A DNA stretch of 64,000 nt from Caballeronia sp. NK8 (GTDB lineage: Bacteria; Pseudomonadota; Gammaproteobacteria; Burkholderiales; Burkholderiaceae): assembly GCF_018408855.1 (NCBI RefSeq), contig NZ_AP024325.1, positions 1,116,001-1,180,000 of the forward strand. Direction: 5' to 3'. This document shows positions 53,447 through 64,000 of this stretch, piece by piece. The translations under genes and the position numbers were made by a program. How positions within the stretch are numbered: the stretch's first letter is position 1; the number at the start of each line of letters is the position of its first letter. Under the pieces are notes generated by a model, which saw only the letters and a program-made list of their open reading frames with translations, was not told the DNA's origin and made no database searches.

Positions 53447-54853
53447 TCAGGCATGCCGATGCTCCGGCACGGTCTCCCGGATTACCTCCTCCCGCCGCGT
53501 CCCTGCCACGACACCAGGAATCCCTCGCCCGCGCAGCGAGCATCCCACCGTCTCGGTCACGAACAGCAACGCAACCGCCCCCACCACACAAGCGCCCATC
53601 ATGTAGTAAGCCGGCACCAGCGTATTGCCCGTGCGCCCGATGAGCCAGTCGGTGACCATCGGCGCGGTGCCGCCGAAGATCGACGTCGAGAGGTTGTAGG
53701 CGATCGCCATCCCCGCATACCGCGCCTGCGTCGGGAACATCGCGGGGAACATCGCCGAGATGCTCGCGAGTTGCGGCACATAGAGCAGCCCCAGCACCCC
53801 GAGCCCGATCAGCGCGCCCGCGATGCCATGCGACATCAACGAAAACATCGGCACGGCGGCCACAAAGATGCCGACGAGCGAAAGCCACCACACCTTCTTG
53901 CGCCCGATGCGATCCGACAGCGCGCCGGCGAACGGCAGCAGCACCATCATCGACAACATGCCGATCAAGGGCAGCAGCAGCGAAAGGTTGTCGCTCATGC
54001 CGAGTTCCTTCTTCATGAACGTCGGCATATAGGCGAGCAGCACATAGTTCACCACGTTGAGCGCGACGACCAGTCCGCCGAGCTGCAGCAGCGGCTTCCA
54101 GTAGTTCGCGAACAGTTCGCGCAACGGCACGCCCGCATGATCCTCACGCCCCGCCGCTTCGGCGCATTCGCGAAACACCGGCGTGTCCTCCATCTTCGAG
54201 CGCAGATACAGTCCGATCAGACCGAGCGGCGCCGCGACGACGAACGGCAGACGCCAGCCCCATGCGTGCATCGCGTCATTGCCGAGCAGGACCGAACAGC
54301 CCAGCATCAGAAGCGCCCCGAGCGAGAAGCCCGCGAGCGTGCCGAATTCGAGGAAGCTGCCGCAGAAACCGCGCTTGTGGTCGGGCGCGTACTCGGCCAT
54401 GAAGGTGGCCGCGCCGCCGTATTCGCCGCCGGTCGAAAAGCCCTGGATCATGCGCAGCACGACGAGCGCCGCCGGCGCCCACAAGCCGATGCTCGCATAC
54501 GAAGGCAACAGGCCGACGAGCAAGGTCGCCATCGACATGATGATGATGGTCAGCGCGAGCACATGCTTGCGGCCGAGCCGGTCGCCGAGCGGCCCCCAGA
54601 AGAGTCCGCCGAGCGGCCGGACGAGGAAGGAGATCGCGAAAGTCGCGAGCGCGAAGAGCGTTGCCTGCGCGGTGCTGCCGGGAAAGAGCGCGGCTGAAAT
54701 ATAGGTGAGGCCGTAGCTGTAGATGCCGTAGTCGAACCATTCGGTCGCGTTGCCGATGGCCGATGCCGCCATGGCGCGCCTGATCGGCCCGCGCGATTGC
54801 GCATCATGCGCTGTCTGCGCGTCTTTGCTCGTGGAGGGTTGCACGTAACTCAT
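53447..54853 (-). CDS. MFS transporter, MHS (metabolite:H+ symporter) family
   Basis: A 468-residue transporter with about 12 spans. The family motif GPLGDRLGRKHVL sits between helices 2 and 3, and GGEYGGAATFMAEY in helix 4 region is the MHS signature seen in ProP/KgtP/ShiA-like symporters. It imports an organic acid, osmolyte or shikimate-like compound with protons. Alone on its strand; the substrate cannot be read from sequence. Confidence 0.88.
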   Translation of the reverse strand: MSYVQPSTSKDAQTAHDAQSRGPIRRAMAASAIGNATEWFDYGIYSYGLTYISAALFPGSTAQATLFALATFAISFLVRPLGGLFWGPLGDRLGRKHVLALTIIIMSMATLLVGLLPSYASIGLWAPAALVVLRMIQGFSTGGEYGGAATFMAEYAPDHKRGFCGSFLEFGTLAGFSLGALLMLGCSVLLGNDAMHAWGWRLPFVVAAPLGLIGLYLRSKMEDTPVFRECAEAAGREDHAGVPLRELFANYWKPLLQLGGLVVALNVVNYVLLAYMPTFMKKELGMSDNLSLLLPLIGMLSMMVLLPFAGALSDRIGRKKVWWLSLVGIFVAAVPMFSLMSHGIAGALIGLGVLGLLYVPQLASISAMFPAMFPTQARYAGMAIAYNLSTSIFGGTAPMVTDWLIGRTGNTLVPAYYMMGACVVGAVALLFVTETVGCSLRGRGIPGVVAGTRREEVIRETVPEHRHA

Positions 54854-55070
54854 AGTCGTTGTCCGGATGCGTCGGTGACCCGGTGCTGAGCTCGCGTTCG
54901 CGCGCCATGCACCGCCATGAGTTCAAGATACAGACGCACGCAGCTTGCCCCGCATGTCCTAGGACGATGAGGACGCTGGGGTTTTCCCCAGACAACGGTT
55001 CATTCTTGCCGCCCGACCGCGACCCCGGCGGGTTTCTTACCGAATCCCGCGAGCGTCATAGGACAATCGT

Positions 55071-55337
55071 TCAAAGCTCCGGATTGGAAATATCCGCCGT
55101 GACGATCCGTCTGCCGAGCGCTTCGGCGGCATGCCGCGCGTCCTCGCTGGACTCGAACGGACCAATGGTCTCGCAGCCGTCGAACGGATAGAGCACACGC
55201 TTGTCGCGCTTGCGCACGACCTTCAGCGTGCCGATATGCATGCCCGTCGCATTCACCACGTACGACGCGTAAATGTCGAAGCCCTCGTATGTCCCCGCTT
55301 CGGATATCAGTGTGGTTCTGGGCATCGGTCTGGACAT
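55071..55337 (-). CDS. small DUF6723-like protein
   Basis: An 88-residue protein: [39 protein letters not shown], then [17 protein letters not shown]. The pattern is that of a small soluble Burkholderiaceae family (DUF6723-like) of unknown function. An in-frame ATG 12 bases downstream is an equally possible start and a longer one reaches 55397. It is divergent from the large histidine kinase. Confidence 0.6.
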   Translation of the reverse strand: MSRPMPRTTLISEAGTYEGFDIYASYVVNATGMHIGTLKVVRKRDKRVLYPFDGCETIGPFESSEDARHAAEALGRRIVTADISNPEL

Positions 55338-55543
55338 GGTTGCGATCGTCGGGCAGCGTGGGTACGCGGTATGTTCGTGTCGGGATCGGTTCAGCAAAAA
55401 GCGTTCCGCTCCGCGCGCCTTTGCGCACGGGCCTGCCGCGCGCGCAGCCGATGAAAACCGAAGCGCGTTCCGTGCGAGAATTCGAAATCACTCTGATGCG
55501 CCGTGACAGCACGGCGGGCAAGCGGCGAGGAGAACGGGCGTCA

Positions 55544-58500
55544 ATGAAAGCTGACAATCTGATCGCGGATGCGGGAACGAGCGGGCCCGGCCCGAGCTTC
55601 CTTCTGGGCGGCGGCGAAATGGGCGCGCTCATCCGCAGTTTCGATTGGACGCAAACCGCGCTGGGCTGGCCCGAACACTGGCCGCAAAGCCTCAAAACGG
55701 CCATCCGCATCATGCTGACGTCGCGCCAGCCGATCTGGGTCGGCTGGGGTCCCGACCTGCTGTTCTTCTATAACGACGCGTACAAATCGATCATCGGCGG
55801 GAAGCATCCGCAGGCGCTCGGCCAGCCGACGTCGGTCGTCTGGCGCGAAATCTGGAACGAGATCGGCCCGCTGCTCGACAGCGCGCTCGTCGGAAGCGAA
55901 GGCACCTTCGTCGAACAGAAGCTCCTCATCATGGAGCGCAACGGCTTTCCGGAAGAAACGTACTACACGTTCTCCTACAGCCCGATTCCCGACGACCGCG
56001 GCGGCGCGGGCGGCATCATCTGCGCGAACAGCGACGACACGCAACGCGTGCTCGGCGAGCGCCAGCTGACCGTACTGCGCGAACTCGCGGCGTCGGCGGC
56101 CGATGCGCGCACCTGGCGCGAGGCATGCGAACTGTCGATGAACGCGCTCGGCAACGCGTCGCGCGACATGCCCTTCGCGCTGCTCTACGCGGCCGAACCC
56201 GGCGGCGATACGGCGACGCTCGTCGGCGCGTGCGGCATCGAGCCGGGGCACCCGGCCGCGCCCGCGATCCTGCATGCGGCGCAGCCTCAGCCGTGGCCCT
56301 TCCAGGACGTGTTGCGCGACAACGCGGCGCGCGTCGTGACGGATCTGCAGGCGCGCTTCGACGCGCCGCTGCCCGCCGGCGCATGGAGCGTCGCGGCGCA
56401 AAGCGCGGTGCTGTTGCCCATCGCGCCCGCGGGCGAAACCGGCCGCGTCGGCGTGCTGATCGCGGCGCTCAATCCATTCCGGCTCTTCGACGAAGGCTAT
56501 CGCGCGTTCATGAATCTGGTCGCGAACCAGATCGGCGCGGCGATCGGCTACGCGCACGCGTACGACGAAGAACGCCGCCGCGCCGAAGCGCTCGCCGAAA
56601 TCGATCGCGCGAAAACCACTTTCTTCTCCAACATCAGCCATGAGTTCAGGACGCCGCTCACGCTGATGCTCGGCCCGCTCGAAGAACTGCTCGCGAATCC
56701 GCAACGCATCGGTCACGAAGACATGCGTGTCGTCGAGATCATGCATCGCAACGGCTTGCGGCTTCTGAAGCTCGTCAACGCGCTGCTGGACTTCTCGCGC
56801 ATCGAGGCCGGGCGCATCGAGATTCATCGGCAGCCGACGGACATCGCCGTGTTCACCGCCGAGCTTGCGTCGCTGTTTCGCTCGGCGATCGAATCGGCCG
56901 GCCTGCGCCTCGAGATCGATATCCCGCCGACGCCCGTGATCGCTGACATCGACCGCGACATGTGGGAAAAGATCGTGATGAACCTGCTGTCGAACGCGTT
57001 CAAATTCACGTTCGACGGCGCGATCCGCGTCTCGCTGCACCCGCACGCCGGACACGGCATCGAACTCAGCGTGCGCGACAGCGGCATCGGCATTCCGGAG
57101 CACGAACTTGCGCGCGTGTTCGAGCGCTTTCATCGCGTCGCGGGCGCGGCGGGCCGGTCGGTCGAAGGCAGCGGGATCGGGCTCGCAATGGTTCAGGAGC
57201 TGGTCAAGCTGCACGGCGGCTCGATCAGCGTGCAAAGCGCGCTCGGGCGCGGCGCGTGCTTCACGATCACGCTGCCCGTGCCGCGCGACATGACCGAGGC
57301 AACCAACGCCGAGGCGAGCATCCGCGCGCGTTCGTATGTCGATGCCGCCATGCGCTGGATGCCGGACGCGGGCGGGCCGGCCGCAGTCGACAGCGACGAA
57401 GACACGCCGCTCGGCGCGACCAGTGAACCGACGCCGCAGGACACGCAGCCGGGCCGCGTGCTCGTCGTCGACGACAACGCCGATCTGCGCGACTACATGC
57501 GCCGCATGCTCATCGGCGCGGGCCACGACGTGCGCGTCGCCGCCGATGGCGAAGCCGCCCTCGCGATGGCCCGCACGATGCGTCCGGAAGTGATCGTCTC
57601 CGACGTGATGATGCCGCGCCTCGACGGCTTCGGGCTCTTGCGCGCGCTGCGCGAGGACGAGGCGCTGCGCGAAACGCCGGTCGTGCTGCTGTCGGCGCGC
57701 GCGGGCGAAGAGGCGCGCGTGGAAGGCCTCGAAGCGGGCGCCGACGATTATCTGACCAAGCCCTTCGCCGCGCGCGAACTGCTCGCGCGCGTGGCGAGCA
57801 ATCTGCGCCTTGCGCGGCTGCGTAACGCGACCGAGCAGAAGCTGCGCGACGAATCTCGCACGCTCGAAATTCTCAATCGCGTCGGCGCGACGGTCGCGGG
57901 CGAGCTCGAACTGAGCCGTGCCGTGCAGGTGGTGGTCGACGCCGCGACCGAGCTGACCGGCGCCGCCTTCGGCTCGTTCTTCTACAACGTCCTCGACGAC
58001 AAGGGCGGCCGCTACACGCTCTATACGATCTCGGGCGTGCCGAAGGATACCTTCGCGAAATTCCCGATGCCGCGCAACACCGCCGTGTTCGGCCCGACGT
58101 TCGCGGGCGAAGGCATCGTGCGCTCGGACGACATCACGAAAGACGCGCGCTACGGTCACAACGCGCCGCATCACGGCATGCCGAAGGGCCATCTCGCCGT
58201 GTGCAGCTATCTCGCCGCGCCGGTGCTCTCGCGCACGGGCGAAGTGCTCGGCGGCCTCTTCTTCGGCCATCCGGAGCCGGGCGTATTCACCGAACGATCG
58301 GAACGGATCCTCACGGGCATCGCAGCGCAGGCGGCGATCGCCATTGACAATGCGCGCCTCTTTCAGGCTGCGCAGGACGAGATATCCGAACGCACGAAGG
58401 CGCAGGATGCGCTGCGCGATCTGAACGAGACGCTGGAGCGCCGCGTCGCCGACGCCGTCGCCGATCGCGATCGTCTGTGGGAGCTGAGCGAAGACCTGTT

Positions 58501-60400
58501 CTTCGTCGCCAGTTTCGAAGGTGCGCTGCTGCGCGTGAGTCCTTCATGGACGACCGTGCTCGGCTTCGACTCGCAGCGGCTGCATTCGCACACGGTGTCG
58601 GACCTCGTGCATCCGGACGACGCGCGCGCCGCCGCCGCGGAACTCGACAGTCTGCGCGCGAGCGGCCTGCCCGTGCGCTACGAGTGCCGTCTGAGCCGCT
58701 CGGACGGTGGCTGGCGCTGGATCGCATGGACGGTCTCGCTCGATCCGCGCACGCGGCGCATTCACGGCGTGGGCCGTGACGTGACGACAGACCGCGAAAC
58801 CGCCGACGCGCTGCGTCACGCGGAAGAAGCGCTGCGCATGGCGCAAAAGATGGAAGCAATCGGCAAGCTGACGGGCGGCATCGCGCATGACTTCAACAAC
58901 CTGCTGCAGGTGATCGGCGGCAATCTGCAGTTGCTCGCGAAGGATGTCGCCGGACAGGACAAGCCCGAGCAGCGCGTGAGAAGCGCGCTCGCGGGCGTGG
59001 CGCGCGGCGCGAATCTGGCCTCGCAACTGCTCGCGTTCGGCAGACGTCAGCCGCTCGCGCCGAAGGTGGTCAACCTCGGCCGCTTCGTGCGCGGCCTCGA
59101 CGACATGTTCCGTCGCGCGCTCGGCGACGGCATCGAGATCGAGACCGTCGTGACGGGTGGCTTGTGGAATACGCTCGTCGATCCGTTTCAGGTCGAGAAC
59201 GCGCTGCTCAATCTCGCGATCAACGCGCGCGACGCGATGAACGGCCACGGCAGGCTGACGATCGAAGCCGGCAATGCATCGCTCGATGAAACCTACGCGC
59301 TGCGCAACGCGGAAGTCACGCCCGGCCAGTACGTGATGGTCGCGGTCACCGACACGGGCTCGGGCATGTCGCCCGAAGTGCAGGAGCGCGCGTTCGAACC
59401 GTTCTTCACGACCAAGCGCGAAGGTCAGGGCACGGGCCTCGGGCTTTCGATGGTGTACGGCTTCGTCAAGCAATCCGGCGGGCATGTGAAGGTGTACAGC
59501 GAGCAGGGACATGGCACGACGGTGCGTATCTATCTGCCGCGCGCGCGTGAGGAAGAGGATCTGGAAACGAACATCGATCCGGGCCCGGCGAAGGGCGGCA
59601 GCGAGACCATTCTCGTCGTCGAGGACGATGAAGAAGTGCGCGCGACGGTGGTCGAACTGCTCGCGGATCTCGGCTATCGCGTGTTGCGCGCGAAGGATGC
59701 GCAGAGCGCGCTGGCGATCGTCGAGAGCGGCGTGCCGGTCGATCTGCTGTTCACCGATGTCGTGATGCCCGGGCCGTTGCGCAGCACCGAGCTGGCGCGC
59801 AAGGCGCGTGAGCGCGTGCCGGGGATCACGGTGCTGTTCACGTCGGGCTATACGGATAACGCGATCGTGCATGCGGGAAGGCTCGACGAGGGCATCGACC
59901 TGTTGAGCAAGCCTTATACGCATGAGGCGTTGGCGCGCAAGGTGCGGCACGTTCTGGGGCAGCGTGCGCAGGACGCGGCGCCGGTGGTCGTGGATGCCGA
60001 TGCGCGCCTGCCGGGCGGCGAGCAGGACGATGTGCTTTCGCGCGTGCGCGTGCTGTACGTGGAAGACAATGAGCTCGTGCGCGCGAGCACCGCGGAGCTG
60101 ATGCACACGTTCGGGCTGGATTTGATCGATACGGGCAGTGCGGAGGAGGCGCTCGAGTTGTTGCGGGCGCATCGCTTCGAGGTGCTGTTGACGGATGTGG
60201 ATCTTGCGGGGCGGTCGGGGGTCGAGCTTGCGATTGCCGCTTGTCGCGAGACTTCCGGGCTGGGGGTCGTGTTCGTGACTGGGTTTGATCTCGCACTCAG
60301 CGAGGAGGAGCGGCAGGCGCTGCCGAAAGCCGTTCAGTTGCGCAAGCCGTTTGATCCGCTGGCTTTGATCAATGCTTTGAATGCGGTGGTGGCGGGGTAG
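55544..60400 (+). CDS. very large hybrid histidine kinase with two kinase cores and three receivers
   Basis: A 1618-residue signalling protein. Order, with approximate residues: PAS (40-160), GAF (180-340), HisKA with phospho-His in SHEFRTP (about 366), HATPase (to 600), receiver 1 (VLVVDDN, Asp in VSDVMMP, about 640-760), GAF (785-930), PAS (980-1085), second HisKA in GGIAHDFNN (about 1114), second HATPase ([11 protein letters not shown], to 1330), receiver 2 (ILVVEDDEE, Asp in FTDVVMPG, 1356-1465) and receiver 3 (VLYVEDNE, 1500-1615). No membrane span. It probably senses an internal signal; output is unknown. ATG at 55544 has GAGGAG upstream. Confidence 0.9.
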   Translation: MKADNLIADAGTSGPGPSFLLGGGEMGALIRSFDWTQTALGWPEHWPQSLKTAIRIMLTSRQPIWVGWGPDLLFFYNDAYKSIIGGKHPQALGQPTSVVWREIWNEIGPLLDSALVGSEGTFVEQKLLIMERNGFPEETYYTFSYSPIPDDRGGAGGIICANSDDTQRVLGERQLTVLRELAASAADARTWREACELSMNALGNASRDMPFALLYAAEPGGDTATLVGACGIEPGHPAAPAILHAAQPQPWPFQDVLRDNAARVVTDLQARFDAPLPAGAWSVAAQSAVLLPIAPAGETGRVGVLIAALNPFRLFDEGYRAFMNLVANQIGAAIGYAHAYDEERRRAEALAEIDRAKTTFFSNISHEFRTPLTLMLGPLEELLANPQRIGHEDMRVVEIMHRNGLRLLKLVNALLDFSRIEAGRIEIHRQPTDIAVFTAELASLFRSAIESAGLRLEIDIPPTPVIADIDRDMWEKIVMNLLSNAFKFTFDGAIRVSLHPHAGHGIELSVRDSGIGIPEHELARVFERFHRVAGAAGRSVEGSGIGLAMVQELVKLHGGSISVQSALGRGACFTITLPVPRDMTEATNAEASIRARSYVDAAMRWMPDAGGPAAVDSDEDTPLGATSEPTPQDTQPGRVLVVDDNADLRDYMRRMLIGAGHDVRVAADGEAALAMARTMRPEVIVSDVMMPRLDGFGLLRALREDEALRETPVVLLSARAGEEARVEGLEAGADDYLTKPFAARELLARVASNLRLARLRNATEQKLRDESRTLEILNRVGATVAGELELSRAVQVVVDAATELTGAAFGSFFYNVLDDKGGRYTLYTISGVPKDTFAKFPMPRNTAVFGPTFAGEGIVRSDDITKDARYGHNAPHHGMPKGHLAVCSYLAAPVLSRTGEVLGGLFFGHPEPGVFTERSERILTGIAAQAAIAIDNARLFQAAQDEISERTKAQDALRDLNETLERRVADAVADRDRLWELSEDLFFVASFEGALLRVSPSWTTVLGFDSQRLHSHTVSDLVHPDDARAAAAELDSLRASGLPVRYECRLSRSDGGWRWIAWTVSLDPRTRRIHGVGRDVTTDRETADALRHAEEALRMAQKMEAIGKLTGGIAHDFNNLLQVIGGNLQLLAKDVAGQDKPEQRVRSALAGVARGANLASQLLAFGRRQPLAPKVVNLGRFVRGLDDMFRRALGDGIEIETVVTGGLWNTLVDPFQVENALLNLAINARDAMNGHGRLTIEAGNASLDETYALRNAEVTPGQYVMVAVTDTGSGMSPEVQERAFEPFFTTKREGQGTGLGLSMVYGFVKQSGGHVKVYSEQGHGTTVRIYLPRAREEEDLETNIDPGPAKGGSETILVVEDDEEVRATVVELLADLGYRVLRAKDAQSALAIVESGVPVDLLFTDVVMPGPLRSTELARKARERVPGITVLFTSGYTDNAIVHAGRLDEGIDLLSKPYTHEALARKVRHVLGQRAQDAAPVVVDADARLPGGEQDDVLSRVRVLYVEDNELVRASTAELMHTFGLDLIDTGSAEEALELLRAHRFEVLLTDVDLAGRSGVELAIAACRETSGLGVVFVTGFDLALSEEERQALPKAVQLRKPFDPLALINALNAVVAG

Positions 60401-60450
60401 GGTTGGGTTTGGTTTGTTTGCTTGGGCTTCTATGGATGGCCTGTGGTCGT

Positions 60451-61026
60451 GTCGGTCTATTAGCGTTGCCCCTGTGCGGGGCGGCAGTCACTTTCTTTGC
60501 TGCTGCAAAGAAAGTAACCAAAGAAAGCAGCTCGAGACGCCCGCGGTCACACGCAATTTGGGTAGCCTTCTCCTCGCTCGTGGCCTCTGTAGCGAGTGCC
60601 CTCGTAGGCCACGTCGGGCTTGGACCGCGCACGGTCTGACAAGCTAGAAATCCAAGCGCGCTGGTTCAGCACGAAATAGCTTCGGCACAGCGCTACGCGC
60701 TGCCGTTGGGTATGCAAGGGAAACCGTTGGTATGGATGACTTAGCAAGGAAGTGCGCGTATGCCCGATGTACCCGTCGGCCGCGAAGCGGGCCGGAGCCA
60801 TTTCGTGCTGAACCAGTCCGTTATGCGGCGCGACGTGTCAGACCGTGCGCGGTCCAAGCCCGAAGGGGCCTATGAGGGCACTCGCTACTGACGCCACGAG
60901 CGAAGAGAAGAACACCCAAATTGCGTGTGACCGCGGGCGTCTCAAGCTGCTTTCTTTGGTTACTTTCTTTGCAGCAGCAAAGAAAGTGACTGCCGCCCCG
61001 CACAGGGGCAACGTTAATAGACCAAC
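60451..61026. repeat. 576-bp inverted-repeat element, copy 2
   Basis: The same element as at 7657-8232, of equal length. The middle part matches copy 1 only when reverse-complemented, so it lies in the opposite orientation. It again has matching outer arms, paired CTTTCTTTGC hairpins and a CAGCGC/GCGCTG hairpin, and lies between convergent genes (kinase and DAHP synthase). It accounts for the 668-base gap. CGGGATCCGGC follows at 61034-61044, as at 8240-8250. Confidence 0.85.
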
Positions 61027-61068
61027 ACCAATACGGGATCCGGCGAAAAACCCAAACCCCGCCCCCCT

Positions 61069-62202
61069 TCACCCCCCGCGCCGCTTCCTCACCGCCTCAG
61101 CAAGCAACTCCAGCACCGGCTCGCTCTGCGTCCACCCCAGACACGCATCCGTAATCGACACACCGTGCTTCAACGGCACGCCCGGCTTCAAATCCTGCCG
61201 TCCCTCTTCCAGATGGCTCTCGATCATCACACCCGTGATCCGCCGCTCGCCCGCTTCCAGTTGCCGCGCAATATCCTGCGCAACGTCCACCTGCCGCAGA
61301 TGCGATTTGTTCGAATTGGCATGCGAGCAATCGATCATCACCTGCTCGCGCTGCCCGAGCTTGGCCAGCGCGCCACACGCAGCCGCCACGCTTTGCGCAT
61401 CATAGTTCGGCCCCTTCGTCCCACCCCGCAAGATGACGTGACAATCATCATTGCCACGCGTCTCGAAGATCGCGGCCATGCCCATCTTGGTCATGCCCAT
61501 GAACGCATGACTCGCGCGCGCCGCGACGATCGCGTCCGCCGCAACCTGCACGCCGCCGTCCGTGCCGTTCTTGAACCCAATCGGGCAACTCAACCCCGAC
61601 GCAAGCTGCCGATGGCTCTGACTCTCGGTCGTGCGCGCACCGATCGCGCCCCACGCGATCAGATCGGCGATGTACTGCGGACTCAACAGATCGAGAAACT
61701 CCGTCGCGGTCGGCAGGCCGAGGCCGCTGATATCGAGCAGAAGCTCGCGCGCACGGCGCAAGCCCTCGTTGATGCGGAAGCTGCCGTCCAGACGCGGATC
61801 GTTGATATAGCCCTTCCAGCCCACCGTCGTGCGCGGTTTCTCGAAGTACACGCGCATCACGATGAAGAGATCGTCGCGCAGCCGGTCGGCGACAGCCTTC
61901 AGGCGCTGCGCGTATTCCATCGCCTGATCGTGATCGTGGATGGAGCACGGCCCCACGACGACGACCAGCCGGTCATCGCGGCCATGCAGAATGTTCGCGA
62001 TCGCCGCGCGGCTCTCCTCGACGAGCGTCTGCACGCTGGACGTAACCGGCAATTCGTCGAGCAGCAACGCGGGCGAAATCAGCGGACGCACGGCGCCGAT
62101 GCGCGTGTCGTCGATACGGGTCGTGTCTTGCGTGGAGTCGGCCACGCCTGCCTCCTGATCGCGGGAGGGATTGTCGATGCGGGTCAAGATCAGCTCCGTC
62201 AT
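61069..62202 (-). CDS. aroG: 3-deoxy-7-phosphoheptulonate (DAHP) synthase, class I
   Basis: A 377-residue type I DAHP synthase. Active-site segments are visible: VVVVGPCSIHD, RVYFEKPRTTVGWKG, LPTATEFLDLLSPQY, RGGTKGPNYD and IDCSHANSNK. It joins phosphoenolpyruvate and erythrose 4-phosphate in the first step of aromatic amino acid synthesis; such enzymes are usually feedback-controlled by one amino acid. The ATG at 62202 is used; a TTG five codons upstream is possible. Symbol by family; which isozyme (aroF/G/H) is not settled. Confidence 0.93.
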   Translation of the reverse strand: MTELILTRIDNPSRDQEAGVADSTQDTTRIDDTRIGAVRPLISPALLLDELPVTSSVQTLVEESRAAIANILHGRDDRLVVVVGPCSIHDHDQAMEYAQRLKAVADRLRDDLFIVMRVYFEKPRTTVGWKGYINDPRLDGSFRINEGLRRARELLLDISGLGLPTATEFLDLLSPQYIADLIAWGAIGARTTESQSHRQLASGLSCPIGFKNGTDGGVQVAADAIVAARASHAFMGMTKMGMAAIFETRGNDDCHVILRGGTKGPNYDAQSVAAACGALAKLGQREQVMIDCSHANSNKSHLRQVDVAQDIARQLEAGERRITGVMIESHLEEGRQDLKPGVPLKHGVSITDACLGWTQSEPVLELLAEAVRKRRGG

Positions 62203-62354
62203 GCGTAATTGATGCAAAATTCGGGGACTTTATGCGTACTTTCCGCTCGCTCAGCGGCGTGCGGCGCAAACATCAATTATCGCATTTGCGACGCCCCGCG
62301 CGCTCGATCGTGCGTATGATGAAGCCGGAACGACACCTTCACAGGGAGCCAGTC

Positions 62355-63029
62355 ATGCGAATCGAAACTTCATTCCTTTTCGACCTCGACGGCACGCTCG
62401 TCGATAGCGTCTATCAGCACGTGCTTGCATGGAAGGAAGCGCTCGACGCCGAAGGCATCGAACTGTCCGTCTGGCGCATCCATCGGAAGATCGGCATGAG
62501 CGGCGGCCTGTTCACCAATCAACTGCTGCGCGAAACGCACGGCGAAATCAGCGCGGACCGCGTCGAGCGTCTGCGTCAGTTGCACGCGGAAGCGTACAAG
62601 CGGCTGCGCGCGCAGGTCTGTCCGCTGCCGGGCGCGCGCGAACTGCTCGATGCACTCACGCAAGCCGGCACGCGTTGGGCCATCGCGACGAGCGGCCGTA
62701 TGGAAACCGCGCAGGTGAATCTCGAAGCGCTGGGCGTCGATCCGGCGAAGCAGGTCGTCATCACGCGCGACATGGTGAAGTACGCCAAGCCCGATCCCGA
62801 TCTCTTCCTCGCCGCCGCCGCGCGCCTGAACGTGCCGATCGAACATACGGTCGTCGTCGGCGACAGCATCTGGGACATGCTGGCCGCGCGGCGTTGCCGT
62901 TCGCTGGGCGTCGGTCTGCTGTCGGGCGGTTATGGCAGCGATGAACTGGAACGCTCCGGCGCGTTGCGCGTCTATGAAGATCCGGCGGATCTGTTGCTGC
63001 ATCTCGACGAAGTCGCGGCGCGGCCGTGA
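62355..63029 (+). CDS. HAD family phosphatase (PGP/beta-phosphoglucomutase type)
   Basis: A 224-residue HAD hydrolase. The nucleophile motif is FDLDGTLVDS at residues 8-17, motif II is in IATSGRMETA, and motif III/IV reads KYAKPDPDLFLAAA and VVGDSIWDM. It dephosphorylates a small sugar phosphate or phosphoglycolate. ATG at 62355 is preceded by CAGGGAG. It is divergent from the DAHP synthase gene and followed at once by a mutarotase gene, so the two may handle a sugar together. Confidence 0.85.
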   Translation: MRIETSFLFDLDGTLVDSVYQHVLAWKEALDAEGIELSVWRIHRKIGMSGGLFTNQLLRETHGEISADRVERLRQLHAEAYKRLRAQVCPLPGARELLDALTQAGTRWAIATSGRMETAQVNLEALGVDPAKQVVITRDMVKYAKPDPDLFLAAAARLNVPIEHTVVVGDSIWDMLAARRCRSLGVGLLSGGYGSDELERSGALRVYEDPADLLLHLDEVAARP

Positions 63030-63030
63030 G

Positions 63031-64000
63031 ATGATCGCGCGCATGACTCAATCCAATATCGATGTCCGCCCCTGGGGCGATGCGCGTCTCTATACGTTAT
63101 GCAATGTGTCGGGCATGCGCGTCGAGATCAGCGATCTGGGCGCGACGCTCGTCTCATGGCACGCGCCCGATCGCGACGGACATGTCGCCGATATATTGCT
63201 CGGCCATGACACGCCCGCCGAATATCTGAACGGCAGCGCGTTCATGGGGGCGATCATCGGACGCTGGGCGAATCGCATCCGCGACGCTCGTTTCGTGCTC
63301 GATGACGTCGCGCATCAGGTCGAGCCCAACGAAGGCGCGAATCATCTGCATGGTGGATCGGCGGGTTTTCATCGGCAGATGTGGCGCGCCGAAGTCGCCG
63401 GCGATGCGCTCGTCATGACGTTGCGTTCGCCCGATGGCGCAGCGGGCTTTCCCGGCAATCTGGACGTCACCGTGCGCTATGCGCTCAACGACGAAGGCAC
63501 GTTGTCGATCGACTACGAAGCGCGCGCCGATGCGCCCACGCCCGTCAATCTGACGAACCATGCTTACTTCAACCTGGGCAACGGCGCGAGCATTCTCGAT
63601 CATCGGATATCGATCGCATCGGATAGCTACTTCGCGATCGATGCCGCGTCGATTCCCGTTGCGCGCGAACAAGTCGCGGATAGCGTGTTCGATTTGCGCG
63701 TGCCCGCTTCGATCGGCGCGCGGCTCGCTGCATCACACGCGCAACTCGCCATCGCGGGCGGCTTCGACCATTGCTATGTCATCGATGAAGACGCGCAGGA
63801 ACCGCGCGTGGTCGCCGTGCTGTTCGATCCGTCGAGCGGACGCGAGCTGAGCGTATCGACCGATGCGCGCGGTTTGCAGTTCTATTCGGGGAATTATCTG
63901 GAAGGCGTGTCCGCGCGCAACGGATCGCGCTATCGCAAGCATGCGGGGCTGTGTCTCGAAGCGGGCGGTTATCCGGACGAGATCAACATGGACGGCGAGC
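63031..64000 (+). CDS. aldose 1-epimerase (galactose mutarotase type), 3' truncated
   Basis: The frame runs off the right edge after about 323 codons. The GalM-type pattern is clear: GAIIGRWANRIRDARF, NEGANHLHGGSAGFHRQMW with a key His, LTNHAYFNLGNG, and LCLEAGGYPDEIN near the end where the catalytic Glu lies. It interconverts alpha and beta anomers of an aldose. Two ATGs (63031, 63043) could start it; the first begins one base after the HAD stop. This is the second mutarotase in the window, and of a different sub-type from the one at 45662-46594. Confidence 0.88.
   Translation, partial: MIARMTQSNIDVRPWGDARLYTLCNVSGMRVEISDLGATLVSWHAPDRDGHVADILLGHDTPAEYLNGSAFMGAIIGRWANRIRDARFVLDDVAHQVEPNEGANHLHGGSAGFHRQMWRAEVAGDALVMTLRSPDGAAGFPGNLDVTVRYALNDEGTLSIDYEARADAPTPVNLTNHAYFNLGNGASILDHRISIASDSYFAIDAASIPVAREQVADSVFDLRVPASIGARLAASHAQLAIAGGFDHCYVIDEDAQEPRVVAVLFDPSSGRELSVSTDARGLQFYSGNYLEGVSARNGSRYRKHAGLCLEAGGYPDEINMDGE

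Noticed and set aside
1..64000. Search for tRNA, rRNA and riboswitch-like elements
   Set aside because: No stretch with the needed conserved bases was recognised by eye; absence is not proof.

Overview
The window reads as high-G+C DNA (about 62% in a sampled row) from a betaproteobacterium of the Burkholderia / Paraburkholderia / Caballeronia group. Pointers are the codon use, DUF4148-like and DUF6723-like small proteins, a Csu-type pilus locus, many catabolic clusters each with its own regulator, and a long palindromic intergenic repeat. No rRNA, tRNA, replication gene or CRISPR array was seen. The accessory content suits a secondary replicon or a variable chromosomal region, but that is inference.

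Layout. (1) 1-14.1 kb: an aromatic/acid catabolic cluster. It holds a taurine/sulfonate-type ABC importer, a class II aldolase-like protein, a CobW-family GTPase, a Rieske ferredoxin, two Rieske oxygenase alpha subunits, a VanB-type reductase, an IclR regulator, dehydrogenases, an MFS carrier, an orphan binding protein and a VOC protein. (2) 14.1-22.6 kb: a polyol locus. One long minus-strand operon (sugar ABC transporter, SorC regulator, L-xylulose-reductase-like SDR, two zinc dehydrogenases) runs from a good sigma-70 promoter overlapped by palindromes, with a divergent MalK-type ATPase. (3) 22.6-29.1 kb: a Csu-type chaperone-usher pilus operon followed by an EAL phosphodiesterase. (4) 29.1-33.7 kb: an M60-like metallopeptidase, a DUF4148-like protein, and a divergent marR / drug-efflux pair.

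(5) 33.7-36.3 kb: a lower-G+C four-gene island with a ParA-like ATPase and three proteins of unknown function. Two of these, translationally coupled, may be a toxin/immunity pair. (6) 36.5-41.9 kb: an MHYT-GGDEF-EAL protein, cardiolipin synthase, a lipoprotein and an SDR. (7) 41.9-44.6 kb: UdgX-type uracil-DNA glycosylase plus a radical SAM partner behind a near-consensus LexA box, i.e. an SOS repair cassette. (8) 44.7-53.4 kb: two small secreted proteins, then a galactofuranose-type ABC importer, a LacI regulator and a divergent PhyH oxygenase / aldose-1-epimerase pair, tied together by three matching palindromic operators. (9) 53.4-64 kb: an MHS transporter, a DUF6723-like protein, a very large hybrid histidine kinase, DAHP synthase, a HAD phosphatase and a second aldose 1-epimerase cut by the window end.

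Two copies of a 576-bp inverted-repeat element (7657-8232 and 60451-61026) lie in opposite orientation, each between convergent genes. The best candidates for undescribed biology are the ParA island with its coupled pair, the LacI-linked PhyH/epimerase/transporter regulon, and the repeat element.
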